Below the pieces are notes generated by a model. The model was given only the letters and a program-made list of their open reading frames with translations, searched no databases and was not told the DNA's origin. From Archilochus colubris (lineage: Eukaryota; Chordata; Aves; Apodiformes; Trochilidae): a DNA stretch of 64,000 nt. The translations under genes and the position numbers were made by a program. Each line of letters opens with the position of its first letter. Position 1 is the stretch's first letter. Location: the NCBI GenBank assembly GCA_023079485.1, contig CM041090.1, forward strand, positions 11,977,403-12,041,402, in the 5' to 3' direction. Below, in pieces: positions 13,666-25,892 of this stretch.

Positions 13666-14790
13666 TTTTGGACTAACATTTTTTTTGCAAGGAAGCTTGA
13701 ATGGTGACTTCAGGCAAAAATCCTGTTGATCTTTTTAAAAACCCAACATAATTCACGGGTTTACATATTGTCTATTCCAGCCATTGGCAAGAGGGATACT
13801 TAGGGTACAGCTTTGAAAATCAATGGGACAAAATATTATTAATCTTAAACTCTAGGATCTCAAAACAAATTGGAAAAAGTTTATAAAACCATGAAACAAA
13901 GCAGACATTTGCTTAGTTAGTATATGAAATTACAGAGTAGTTGCTTTCTGTATTTAAATATTTAACTCTACACTGCTTTTCTACATTTAACTGTAGCTAT
14001 ATTATGTCTAGGTGTAAGCACTAACACTATTTAAAGAAGTTTTTAATGATGAAAGCAGAGCTTTAAACTAAGTTCCAGTCTTCTTCCCCAGACTTTCTAT
14101 AGGCAGGACTATGGCTGCAAATATACAGCAAATAGGTTGGTAAGAATGGAATAAGTATATATAAGGTTCAAATGTTTACAAGTACTTGTGGAGGACCATA
14201 TGTGATGCAAAGGAACAGGTCAAAATATAAGGACTATATTCAGTCAACATGTAGATACATTACTGGATATAGAGAACATTAAATATCTTTCACATGCAGT
14301 ACTGCTTTTCAAACAATTAATTAAACTTCTCTGTTAATATCCTTATTGAGTGAATGACACATAATGCCAACATATATATGGTTGTGTATGCTAACTAGAG
14401 AAAAAAAAATTTTGCAAAGCTGTAAAAATTTACTTGAAAATCAACACATTTCAATTGACCATTCCATTCTGCAGGCTTAGATGAATTCTGCACAATTCAT
14501 CATCAGCCATAATTACTTTACCAATGTTAAACTGAAGAATTAAAAGAATCTTTCTAAAGTGTGTTATAACACCTGCAAATTATTTTATGTTTAATATGAC
14601 ACTGAAATCCAGCTACATTTTCCATTTTTTTAATCCATACTCCACCATGTCAATACTCCACTATGTATATGCACATACCTGATATTTTACTATGTTTTCT
14701 ATCAGTAAAACTTTTCAAACAAGTCTGCTAAGATCAAGTCTGCTATTCTGATAAAAATTCTGAAAACCATAAATTACTGTCATGGGTATT

Positions 14791-15094
14791 TGTAGTGAGA
14801 CAGGACCAGGTGCCCTGAGTTATTGATGAGTGGGTGTGGGTTCACCTGTGTCTGGCCTCCCTCCTGAGCATGTGCAGGAGCAGGGGGCCAATAAGAGAGC
14901 AGCTGACACCCATGGAGAGAGCTCTCACTCTTCAGTGAGGATGGAGAAGCTCACAGCTCGAGGAGCCCCAGGAGCAGGCAAGAAGGGGTAGACCCCGGAG
15001 CCCCAGGAACAGCCCTAGGACATTGTCCAGGAATGGGCTAAACCCCAAGGCCTCAGGATCAGCCCTAGGAGCAAGAAGGGCTCCTCCCGCTACA
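14791..15094 (+). repeat. 5' LTR of the small element
   Basis: 304 bp, TG...CA ends. GGGGGCCAATAAGAG near 14883-14896 matches the CCAAT/TATA-like box of the provirus LTR. The second half is GC-rich and internally repetitive, with AGCCCTAGGA and CCCCAGGA-type strings recurring. Long minus-strand frames here come from this composition. Confidence 0.95.
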
Positions 15095-15096
15095 TC

Positions 15097-15114
15097 TGGT
15101 GGAGAATGTGGGCA
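15097..15114 (+). other. Primer binding site of the small element
   Basis: TGGTGGAGAATGTGGGCA, two bases after the LTR, is identical to the provirus site at 48696-48713 except T for C at the thirteenth base. The tRNA primer was not identified. Confidence 0.75.
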
Positions 15115-15200
15115 GCCTGCAGAAAACCTAGCTGGCACAGAAACTGCAAGAACATTCTCCCTGTAAGGTATGATCAACAAGCTCTCTGGACAGGAAACCC

Positions 15201-15560
15201 CAGAGCAGAGGGGAAAATCCCATGAGGAAGGGTTAAATCCCGAGGCCCATGAGGAAAGAAACCCCGGAACAGAGGGAAACCAAGCCAGAAGAGCAGATAC
15301 AGGAGGGAGAATAATAACTAGAAGAACAGCTTGCAGAGACTCTGTGAAAAGTGCCTGGTGCAACTTGCAGAGACTTTGTGAAATATGCCTAGGCTAAGCC
15401 CTTGAGCAGAGGGAAATCCCATGAGGAAGGGTTAAATCCCGAGGCCCGTGAGGAAAGAAACCCCGGAATAGAGGGCAAGTGCCTGGGACAATTTGCAGAG
15501 ACTTTGTGAAGAGTGCTCAGACAACTTGCAGAGACTTTGCCAGAAAGGGGCTGACATCGA
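15201..15560 (+). repeat. Nested direct repeats inside the small element
   Basis: Two layers of repeats fill the internal region. A unit of about 70 bases starting at GAGCAGAGG (about 15201-15272) recurs at about 15404-15472, sharing CATGAGGAAGGGTTAAATCC and the following AGGAAAGAAACCCCGGAA. A shorter unit, CAACTTGCAGAGACTTTGTG, occurs four times with small changes, starting at about 15327, 15361, 15489 and 15522. No coding frame runs through them. Confidence 0.85.
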
Positions 15561-15764
15561 GTGAATATATGGGTATGCTTAATTCCCCTTAAAGAAAGAA
15601 GGTTGAAAGAAAGAAGGTTGAGAATTCTCCCCAAAATATGTGTAAGGGTTGAGAATTCTCCCTAAAAATATATGTAAATTGTGTGATGTTTAATTCCCCT
15701 TAAAGATGTATATGTAAAAAGATGTAAATATGTAAATGTCTGTGTACTATGTAAATGTCTGTGT

Positions 15765-15790
15765 AAAAAAAAAAAAAAAAAAGGGGGAAA
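15765..15790 (+). other. A-run and polypurine tract of the small element
   Basis: Eighteen A followed by GGGGGAAA lie directly before the 3' LTR, the same layout as at 54516-54548 and 55012-55045. Confidence 0.85.
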
Positions 15791-16094
15791 TGTAGTGAGA
15801 CAGGACCAGGTGCCCTGAGTTATTGATGAGTGGGTGTGGGTTCACCTGTGTCTGGCCTCCCTCCTGAGCATGTGCAGGAGCAGGGGGCCAATAAGAGAGC
15901 AGCTGACACCCATGGAGAGAGCTCTCACTCTTCAGTGAGGATGGAGAAGCTCACAGCTCGAGGAGCCCCAGGAGCAGGCAAGAAGGGGTAGACCCCGGAG
16001 CCCCAGGAACAGCCCTAGGACATTGTCCAGGAATGGGCTAAACCCCGAGGCCTCAGGATCAGCCCTAGGAGCAAGAAGGGCTCCTCCCGCTACA
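15791..16094 (+). repeat. 3' LTR of the small element
   Basis: 304 bp, same ends as the 5' copy and one base different from it (G at 16047). Followed at once by the target duplication GGTATT. Confidence 0.95.
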
Positions 16095-16100
16095 GGTATT

Positions 16101-18264
16101 TAAACTTAACTATATGTTACATTCCTGAATTATGACGTGCTGGAAATTTATTTCAGAAATCAGTCTCTGATATTTTTGGCAATTCTTTAAAACAAAAACC
16201 TCACTATACTCAGAAATCATCCACATCTGCTACAGTTTAGAAGAGAGAAGTCATCAGATGCAGGCAAAATTCTGACAGAAATATTTCAAAGAGAATTTGA
16301 AAAACACAGCAAATACTTTATCAGCCTTCATACAAATATATGAAAGAGGACAAAATAAAGAAAAAAAGATGGCACAAAAATAAAATGTGAAAATTGAACT
16401 ATATTCAACTGTTGTCCATCCCATGTCATGTATTCACACAGTTTACTCAAGATAGACTACAGAAAGCAGAATACTCAAGGTTTAAGCAAGAACTGGCAGG
16501 GACAGGATATTGAAAGTGCATAAATTAATCATACCTATCATATATACCCTCAAGAATAAAAGAATTAAAACCACCAACAAACAGGTGCCTGTTTTTTTCC
16601 CATGCACAACAATTTTACAGGTAGGAGATACCTACAAATATGCAAGCAGTAACTGCTAAAAAAAAAAAGTGACAAATCAGCACCCTCTACCAAACTGAGT
16701 GGAAATATATGAGCTAACCACATGTTCAGCTACAGGTGTCTTATGTCAACCTTGTTCTCACTACATTGGATCTATAATTGAGAACAACTACAGTTAATGA
16801 GAATAGAATGATTTGCCATAAAATTCAGACAAGTATTTCTCTGTGTCTACCTGATGCTACAAAGCATAAAGTCAAATTAATTTACATTGGGTTTTAATTC
16901 ATAACTTAGATGGTGGACCCTGCCAAACAGAAGTGTTCTTAATTTTGTAATTATGTTGATTTTTATAGAAAAGTCAGTATCACTACATTTCCCATTGCTT
17001 CTCTCCATATAAGATGCTGGCAGTGCCTGCTTACTTGCAAATCACTTCACAGGTTCACTTATGAAGTCTGTAGCATCTGTTCAATAGGAAATCAGAGAGT
17101 CAGACCTTGAAAAGTTTTAAGCAGAGAAGCTCATTAAATTTTAGTACTATTTAATAATCTTATCCTTTGCAAGCTTTAACCACAAAGAATCACATCAAAT
17201 GATGTTGAATTAGAAGATTTTAGGGACTGCCTAGTCCTATTTCTGTGCTCAAAGCAGAGTCAAAAAGAGTGAGGTGCTCAGGGTGGTATCCAGTCAAGTT
17301 TTGAACATCTCCTGAGACAGAGACTCCACTGCCTTTTACTGTTAAGTAAACTTAACAACTAACAACTTAACTCAACCTTTTACTGTTCCAGTATTTGATC
17401 ATTACCACTACAGAAAAAATTATTTGATTTTAAGGGCCAGGACTGAAGTTTGTAAATTAAAGTCTCAAGGCTCACTGGCACAGAAAAATTTGCAGTTCCC
17501 TCAGTTACCAGCACTGCCCCTCTGCCTGAGCTGGGACTCATACTTGCCAGCTAGTCCAGTTTGTAGTTTGCTGGGCAAATTACACACACATGCCCACACA
17601 TCCCAAGGTTAGGGGGAAATATCTGCTTCAGCCCCCCTCAGCAGGTGACACTTAGGCACACAGCCCCTAGGAGCTACAGCTCCAACTCCAGCTGCTCACA
17701 CTAAGACCCTCACTTCATTTCACTCACCCCAGACCTCCACAGCCTGCACCTACAACACACAGGACCTCTGACCCATGGCCCAACATCAGAAGCTGAGACT
17801 GAAACCCTCACTTGTTCCAGCTGATGTTAAAAACAGAAGTTCCCCCTCACTCGAATTCTGATTCTAGTTGCTCCTTAAGTAAAATAATACAGAGATGTTT
17901 GAACAGTTATCAGGGACATGTTCTCTAACACTGTCGTCTTGGTAGCTTTTGTCGAGGAAATAAACTTCCAGAAAAGCCTCACTCATAAAACAGACACAAC
18001 TTCTGAAAATTAAGATATTATTTAAAAAACTCTTTACTGGGCTTGATTTCAACCATTCAAGTTTCAAAAATACAGGCTTGAAGGTACTCACTATGATGTG
18101 TGTCACATAAAATATTAGAAAGCAAGTACAGATTCTTGCCTGAGCTATCATTTAGGTCCACTTAACTATTCCTGAGATCAAGTTCCTAAATATGAATTTC
18201 CTGCCTCTGGACCATTTATGGGCAAAAATGACCCATGCTACTCTCTACTACTATTATTTGGAGA
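16101..18264. other. RYR3: Intronic DNA, no gene seen
   Basis: AT-rich up to about 17400. From about 17480 to 17850 the composition becomes C-rich, with CCTC/CACAC strings, which may be an unrecognised old repeat. Confidence 0.5.
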
Positions 18265-19333
18265 TGTCTTGGGTTAGTGAAGCAGGGTTTTGGTAGCAGG
18301 CAGGGCACAGAGGTGGCTCCTGTGAGAAACTGCTGGAAGCTCTCCCAGCTCCAGTTGCAGCCTGTCTGTAGCCAAGGCTGAGCAGATTAGAGAAGCCGGA
18401 TGTGCCTCTGCTGGTAGCATATTCCAGAAGGGGAAAATGAAACTAAAAAAGACCTGCATAGCAGGAGAGAGGGGCACATCAGAGCAATACCAGAGCAACA
18501 GTATCAAGAGAAGCTGCCTGAGCAGAGGTTTCCCCACAGCCATAGCAAGATGGCAGGCATCTCCCTGCAGCCCAGGGGCAGCATGGTGGAGCAGTCCCTA
18601 AAGGACCACAATGGGACACACATGGATCTGCAGTCCATGAAGGGCCACAGTGGGAAGATGAGGAGCTACAGACATGTAGGATCACAGCAGGGCAGACATT
18701 TAATCTGCAGCCTGTGAAGGATGATGGAGGGGCAGATGTGGATTTGCAGCCATGGATGACCATAGTGGGGGAGATGTGGATCTGCAGATGTGGAGGACCC
18801 CGTGCCAGGGGAGGGGACTGTTACCAAAGCTCCCAGGGTGGAGCAGTCTGTCCCTGAGGGACTGCACCTGATGAGAGGGACTCATTTTGGGGGGGGGGAG
18901 GGTGTTCATGAAGGACTCTCTCCTATGAGAGGGACCCTGCATTGAAGCAAGAGAAGAATGTGAGGAGTTCTCCCTCTGAGGAGGAAGGAGCAGCAGAAAC
19001 ACCGCGTGGGGAATTGACCCTGCACCCCCCCTGCCCGTCCCCTCTGCACTGAGGGGGAGGCGGCAGTGAAGGGATCCGGGCCCGGGAAGAAGGGAGGGGT
19101 GGAGGGAAGGTGTTAATGATCTGATTGTGTTTTCTCTTTCTCTTGATAGATTTTTTTTTTTTCTCCCCAAGTTGAGTCTGTCTGGTTTTGCCCTTCAGTG
19201 TAACTGGGGAGTGAAAACCTCCTAATTCTTTTCTCGTTTAACAAGCCCTAAGGTGGATTTTCTCCTCCCTATTCCACAGGGGGAAGACTGGGGGTGAGTG
19301 GTTGTTACAGCTGAGCCCAAACTGCAGCAGACA
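18265..19333 (+). repeat. Long avian solo LTR (ERVL-type by resemblance)
   Basis: From TGTCTTGGGTTAG to about CAGCAGACA this 1.07-kb block is GC-richer than its surroundings. It has the sequence flavour of a long, common bird LTR: GGTAGCAGGCAGGGC near the start, repeated GTGGA(G/T)CTGCAG-CC units in the middle, the CTGAGGAGGAAGGAGCAGCAGAAAC-like block near 18990, and AAGTTGAGTCTG-TTTTGCCC near the end. I identify it from memory of the family, so the family name is uncertain. No internal retroviral sequence adjoins it. A target duplication was not settled. Minus-strand frames of 90-160 codons here are composition effects. Confidence 0.7.
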
Positions 19334-20529
19334 TCAGGAAAACTTCTGGAGAGAAAACACTTGGAGTCTTGTACAAAATTCTGATTCATAATTTCATGTT
19401 ACAGTGTTAACATTGATATTTCAATCTAATATAGATAGAAAGGAAAAGATGAATCACCAGTTTAAACTACCACAGACAACCCAAATATTTTCAGACTGAG
19501 GTTTCTTCATGTTCCGTCCTCTGTCCTACAGTAAGAAATATGAGTTGCTCCCCAGAGAGAAAATACAATGGACAAGTCCTATATGTATTACATTCACTAG
19601 AAATTACAAAATTTTCCATGAAAAACACCTAACATAGGCACTTCAGAATGCCACAGTAAAAGATCAGAATTGAACCTATTTTTGTTATTGTAAATTCTAG
19701 ATAAATTTTGTATCTATGTGTATGCATGGCAGTGGATATATGTTGAAGATCTTTTAGAATATCTCTTTGTCCTCAGACACCATTTTCAGACAGAAATAGA
19801 GAACTGGACACAGAAAAACTTCCAATCTTATTTGACTGTTTAGTAACTGATTAGCCATGTAAGAAATAGATTCTCTTTAAATTACTGCACCAGGATAATT
19901 ACATGCACCAAGAAAACTGCAATCATGCATTGGGCTGTTAAGCCCCCACATCCCCAACTTTGGTTGTTTAAGTGAGTACAAAGTGCTCAAGCATGTTGTG
20001 ACTGAGTATACAACAACAAGGAGTAATTTGGAGTAAATGTTGACTGTTCATAGTGTCAAATGGTAGATTTCAGATGAGAAATATTGACCAATTAAAATGA
20101 AATTTCTGATCACCATAATAGACTATGCAGTATCTTTAGTCATCTTGAACAGCATTTAATCCCTCAAGTGTATCTGTTATGATAAGAGCCTAAGAGTAAG
20201 CGTTAGTTAATTGCTAAGAATATTTTCTTCACAAGGAAGCCAAATAACTTATTTATAAATGCAACAGACAAACGCATAATAAGTATACATGGCTGAATGC
20301 TAAAATCATGAAAACTCAAATTAGAAACCAAGTACTTTTGTAATTAAGTGAATGAAACAAGTTAGACTTTCTGCACTTCCATTCACGAAAAAGATTACAA
20401 ACATACTAAAAAAAAAAGTAAATATATCCCTTTAAAAAAAAAAAAGTCTATTCCAAATACTGTTATATAGAAAATCAGATTTTACAGTAAAAAATTATTT
20501 AGTTTTAAATCTACTGCATGATTAAATGG

Positions 20530-21005
20530 CACAGAATCATAGAACAGATTGGGTTGGAAAGATCCTTCAAGATCTTCTAGTGCTAACTCCTGTGCCATGG
20601 GCAGGGACACCTCTCCCTAGACCAAGCTGCTCAAAGCCCCATCCAGTCTGGTCCTGAACATTTGCAGGGATGGGGCAGCCACTTGGCAACCTCTTGACCT
20701 GGGCAACCTCTTGACTTGTTGTCTCACCACCTGCACAGTAAGGAATTTCTTCCTAACATCTCACCTAAATCTACCCTCTTCCAGTATGAAAGTATTCCCC
20801 CTTCTTCTATATCTATATACCCTTGCAAAAAAATGCCTCCCCAGCTTTCTTGTGGGCCCCTCCAGATACTGGAAGGCTGCTATGAGGTCTCCCTGGAGCC
20901 TTCTCTTCTCCAGGCTGAACAACCCCAACTCTCTCAGCCTAATCTCATAGGGGAGGTGCTCCAGCCCTCTGATCATCTTCATGGTCCTTCTCTGGACCTG
21001 CTTCC
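20530..21005 (-). repeat. CR1 LINE fragment with ORF2 C-terminal remnant
   Basis: Starts CAGAATCATAGAACAGATTGG (reverse-complemented terminus) and keeps, on the minus strand, an open remnant of the reverse transcriptase protein's C-terminus (20761-20982) with the family's GLEHLPYE and ELGLFSLEKRRLQGDL strings. A short local duplication, GGCAACCTCTTGAC, occurs twice at 20684-20716. Confidence 0.93.
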
Positions 21006-23302
21006 TCCTTCCTGTGTTGTTTCCAGGTTGATTTTTCTAGTTGATTTCACTACTAACTTCAAGTCATTCCTTCTCTTTAAAAAAGGGGCCTCACTAGTTA
21101 CAAAGTTCATAGAACTCAAGGCCTAGGACATTAACTTTTTCACTGTATTTGTTTTAATATACTCTCAAAAGTTGTCTCCGAAGATTCAAGCCAACCTACC
21201 TGACATTAGATCATTATAAATTGTATTCTATACAGAATTAGCAAAATTTTAATGCATTTAGGTATGTCTTTAACAGTTCCTCTTCTACATGAAGATCCTA
21301 AAGAAAGCTTTCAAAAAGATGAACCTAGCAATCAGTTCCTCTTTTTCACTTTTGCATGTTTCTCATGTCCACTCCTTGCATCATCTCACCTCAGTCTCTG
21401 TCATACACTGATTTTCTTCACTCTACATTTACCATGTTAATTTTATAGCTGTTTCTCTGTGTTTGTGTAGTCTGACTGTCTTCTCCACCCTACACCTTAT
21501 GGTTCTATCTCAGTTAAAGGAGAGTTCTGGCTATTTCTGATACACACAGGCATTCAAATGCACACTACTGGTTTTAAAACCTAGACTGTCTTTCAGAACA
21601 CAAAGAGTAATAATTGTGTAATAATTGTGTAATAATTTTATATCCAGTTAAAAAAAAAATTAAATTATTTTAAATTATGCAGTCAAAGAAGTTTCTGTAA
21701 ACTCTAATTTGCTGTTAGTTTTGTAGTTTGATAGTTACCAAATATTCCAGTCAGACCTAGTATAGCATATAAATTAAGACACAGTAGACCTATAAAAACT
21801 TTTTTTCCAAGCAAGAAGATAATGTAGATCTGTCTGTGGCTAAACTGGACCTCTAATGAAAAGTATGTAACTATGCTATACTGGGGAGTGCTAATAGGGC
21901 TCGATTAATTGGCTTAATCTGTTCCTTACTTCTAAGTAGTCCCAAACATAAGACAAAGATCTTGTTATCCCTACACTAAGTCTCTTCTTTGAAGTATCCC
22001 ATCATATCTATTCCATTCACAACACCCTTCATATATGCTGCAGACAGTTGTTTTATCACTGATTGCCAGGATCAGCAAATCTAACAGGTCAGAGACTGAT
22101 CTAGCACAAACGTGTCTTCAGCTTGCCTACAACAGCCTGGGAGCATCTGTTTAAGAGACAGACTTCAAGCAAAAGCCCTTCATGTCACACAGACATAACC
22201 AAACACAAAGGGTCTGTGTATTCTCATGGTCACCAGTGACAAAGCAGGTCAGCGACAGCAGCTTTTTTTCACTGCTTCTATGGTCCTTTCTCCAACCTAA
22301 ATGCCAGGAGGTAAAATATGCCCTAGGTTTTCTGTACTTCTGTCACTCTTTCTACCTTGTCACGTAGTTCCTAACTGCTTAGTAGGTTTATTTCTGTTTC
22401 TCTTGTTTCCCCAGTTCTGCATGGGAGGCACAAAGGGGTGAGTATAAGCTGGCTGCAAGAGAGCAGCACCCTTCACTTTTCTATCTCAAAAGTGAGGTAT
22501 CTATCTCCTCATTGAGTCTCTTCTCACACTGGTATTTTCTATCCTATTAATATCTCTCCTTTGCCAAGATATTAGCTCCTGCCTCAACACAGTTATTACG
22601 TCTAAAGAAAATGGAAGAAAGATATCAATTTCCATCTCAGTTTATCACAATAAAAAAGAAGCAGGAAAGCAGACAGCAGAACCTGATGGGCAGCAAAACA
22701 CCACATGAACAAACAAAAATATTCTTAAGCAGTTATTTCACCACATATATAGGACCCATATAATGGGTTCAGCTAAATTTGAAGGGTTATCCAATATCAA
22801 CAAGGTTATTCACTGTGCACATTTCCAACACACAAATAATGGGGAAAAAATAAGATCTCATTTCCAGGCTAAGAATTATATCATAAAAATTGATCACTCA
22901 CAACACCTATCCAATAAACCAGATACCTTATTACTTTTTTAATATGTGAAAACTTGAGCCTGAGAAAGCTATTAACATATTTGTGAGACACTCTGCATTC
23001 ATTTCAGAGGTAAGAAAAGTAATTTATTTTTTTCCATATCCCAACTGAGACATTATGAAATATTATGGTGTACAACAAGTTCTCATCATACAGCATTCAA
23101 TCATCAAACACCATAGTATATGATGAGCTGACATCATATACCTTCATCATCAAAAGTATTGCTGACTTATGGTAAAGTCAATCACAGGCCTGATGATTAT
23201 CATTTGGTATAAAACTAAGCCTTTCCACGACCCTTAGCTGAAATCCTGTACAGCCCATATATACAAAACCTCCAAGCATTATACTGCAAAACAGCTGGGA
23301 TA

Positions 23303-23324
23303 TCCATTAGGATATCCTAATGGA
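23303..23324. repeat. 22-bp perfect palindrome
   Basis: TCCATTAGGAT followed at once by its exact reverse complement, centred on GATATC, with no spacer. Confidence 0.95.
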
Positions 23325-25818
23325 GGATAGCCTACAGAGTTCTAAAGCACTAGAGAAGGCAGGGAAATATTTATTTGATTTTTCATGTCACCCTGGAAGT
23401 TTAGTCCAGAAAAAAGGTTTTTTACAAGGTCTGAAAAAATGGTCTTGAAAACCAATTTAGCACACAAAAAATATAATTTGTATTCTAATTTGAAAATACA
23501 GTAATTAAATAAGCTAAGATCATTCATATAACTGCATACTGAAAATAAGAAAAAGATTGGCTCTATTGAATCACCTGTTGTAAGTCCCTTTCTAACTATT
23601 ACCAGCCTTTAAAACTGTGCTTTGTCCTGTTTTAGAGAGGAGAGTATATTGTGAGTATTCAACACAAACATATTTTAGTTAAAGTAACTTGACATGGCAT
23701 TGAACCACAGTAAAAGATTTTTTTAAAGATTTTTAAAACACAAAAAAAGAAAAGTATGGCTTTATTCTATGAAATTCTACACATTTGTTATCAGTAATGG
23801 AAACAAGAGTACAAAATAAATTAAGTATACATGTTAAATGTTAAATATATAGGTACATGGTCCCTGAGCTGTAATCACATCTTCCCTCAAATGTGTTATT
23901 CATGACAAATAGAAGTGGGAGGAGACTCCTATTCTGTTCATCAGCTAATGCAGATTGGTAGCACTTGGAATTGATTCGTCTTTACTAATTAAATGGCTGG
24001 TACTATCACTCTAGAGGGCATTTTCCTAGCTTGGAGTTTCAGCCAGGAAGGGAATCCATGCTGCCTGACAGTGTTTTGAAAGAAACATGGGACAAAGACA
24101 ACCAATAATTTAAACAAATAATTTTTTATTTTAGTACAATTCAGATCCACAGAAGGAGGGCATTCTTTTAAAATGCTGTATCTGGAGTGCTATACATAGT
24201 ACCATTGAAGCCTCTGGTGATACAACCAAATAACAAAACAATTTAGAATACATTAAATGTGTATAGGTTTCAAGCTGTGCTAGTTTTTTTATGGCTATGT
24301 CTTCTAATAAGTAGAAAATTTCTATCTACTATGACTCCTATCAGAATAGTAGCATACAGATTCATTTCAACACAGAATAATGTGAAGGATTCAGGCAAGC
24401 CAAGTTTGGCTTCATTATAATGACAAAAAAATAGTACAGCAGTAGTAAAATTGAAGTGTAGGCAGAAAGCCTAATACCAGTTGAATTTAATGCCCTTGTA
24501 GATTGCCACCATGTTATGTGCTTAAGAGAGCACAGGTATATAATCTATATTCAGTGTGCACAAGGCATCAGACTTGAAGGTGAGACAGAACTTTCTCTCC
24601 TTGGTTATAGAAAGGCAGCTGACTGTAACTAAGTGAAATCCACAGAAATATATCTCATTAGGATTTGGATAAAATAATTTCAGATGCAGTAGGATCAGTG
24701 GTCTAGTTCTGACATGTCACTATTATTTATAGTGAACAGTCCTCTTTTGAGGAAACTAGAAAATATTCACAACCTTCCCCTTTCTTGTACACTCCACTAA
24801 CTACCATGCAAATCAGAAAAACTCGGTTATCTTAAAACATTTTTCTGGGAACTTCCTCCTAAATCTTTAAATCTATGGAGGTCACTTTATTTCTCATGTA
24901 CTAGGGTGCAAGAACTTCTAGGAAAACCCTTGTACATTTCTTGTTATAAAACCTGTATCCTCTATTGTGTTTAGTTCTTTCTGAAAGTGATTTTTATTTC
25001 AGTGCAATTCTTTAGAATTTTCCACCTTTAACCTTCAAAATTTACTAAACTCTATGTTAGAGAATGAAAAGCACTCCTATGTAAGTTACAGATTATCTGT
25101 CACAGCACTGTTTCTTTTCTGAAGGTCTCAATTATTACAGCATCATTTCATGCAAGAATATTTCCATACTTCATTTTCATACTTCATTTTCTACAGCCTG
25201 AACTTCAAAGTGGCAATGGTGCTGTTCCTGCAAATTGAGAGACCACAATCTGAGTCATCATCTTAGCATTCCTTTCTCCTTACCCTCTTCTCCTGTTTGT
25301 TCAGGAGGTAAACATGAAGAATTATTCTGAAGTGATGACATCCTAGAGCAGAGGATCAATTGTATTCACACTTGACAAAACCTTGCTTAGGGGAAGAGGT
25401 AGAAAGGCAACACAGACTGTTCAAAGGAGACTGGAGATTTAATCCTTGGATAAGAGGGTTTCTCTACCATGACAAGATTCCTTAAGAGTTAAACAGGATA
25501 TGGTTACCATGGAGCTAAAACTCCCACAGAAAAAAAATTACAGCATTTTGAAACATTTGTTGGCAGCCAAATAAATGACACTGCACCACTTTCAGGCTTT
25601 ATTAGGTCACTTAAATTCTACCTGCTATGGGAGCTCAGGGGAGGGATTTTTACAGGCTTTTACCAAATATTTCAGCCATAGCTTTTCTAATTTTGAAATC
25701 TTTTACTAAGAACTGTAAATAAGTTTCTTGTACAATGCAAGACTTCACCCCATGAATGTAATTACTTACTATCAACAATAGTTCCAAGTAAACTGAGGGG
25801 CATGATTTTACTCTGAAT

Positions 25819-25892
25819 ATAAAAAAAAATAAAAAACAACCAAAAATAAAAACACCAAAACACAAAAAAAAACCCCCCACACAAAACACCAC
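25819..25892. repeat. A/C-rich low-complexity tract
   Basis: A-runs broken by C and CC, the complement of the T/G tracts. The Phe/Gly/Val-rich minus-strand frame over it is a composition artefact. Confidence 0.85.

Larger units (their letters stand above)
14791..16094 (+). mobile_element. Young non-autonomous LTR retroelement with paired LTRs
   Basis: Two 304-bp direct repeats (14791-15094 and 15791-16094) flank a 696-bp internal region. Both begin TGTAGTGAGA and end CGCTACA, and the whole is bounded by the 6-bp duplication GGTATT (14785-14790 and 16095-16100). I compared the LTRs base by base and saw one difference: A at 15047, G at 16047. The internal part has a primer binding site (15097-15114), no gag, pol or env frame, and ends in 18 A then GGGGGAAA. 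A 6-bp duplication fits class II retroviral integrases. The element cannot move by itself; the shared primer binding site, A-run/polypurine tract and LTR start suggest it is served by relatives of the provirus at 48371. Strand is set by the primer binding site and polypurine tract. Confidence 0.95.

Noticed and set aside
14932..15363. A 143-codon minus-strand frame over the small element's 5' LTR and interior
   Set aside because: It runs against the strand defined by primer binding site and polypurine tract, and half of it is GC-rich repeated LTR; no family resemblance.
18274..19170. Minus-strand frames of 89-156 codons in the 18.3-kb block
   Set aside because: The block is a long solo LTR with GC-rich repeated units; the frames are low-complexity and match no family.
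18260..19352. GGAGA at 18260 and 19348 as target duplication of the 18.3-kb LTR
   Set aside because: The right-hand copy would force a non-canonical LTR end (TCT rather than CA), so the match may be chance.
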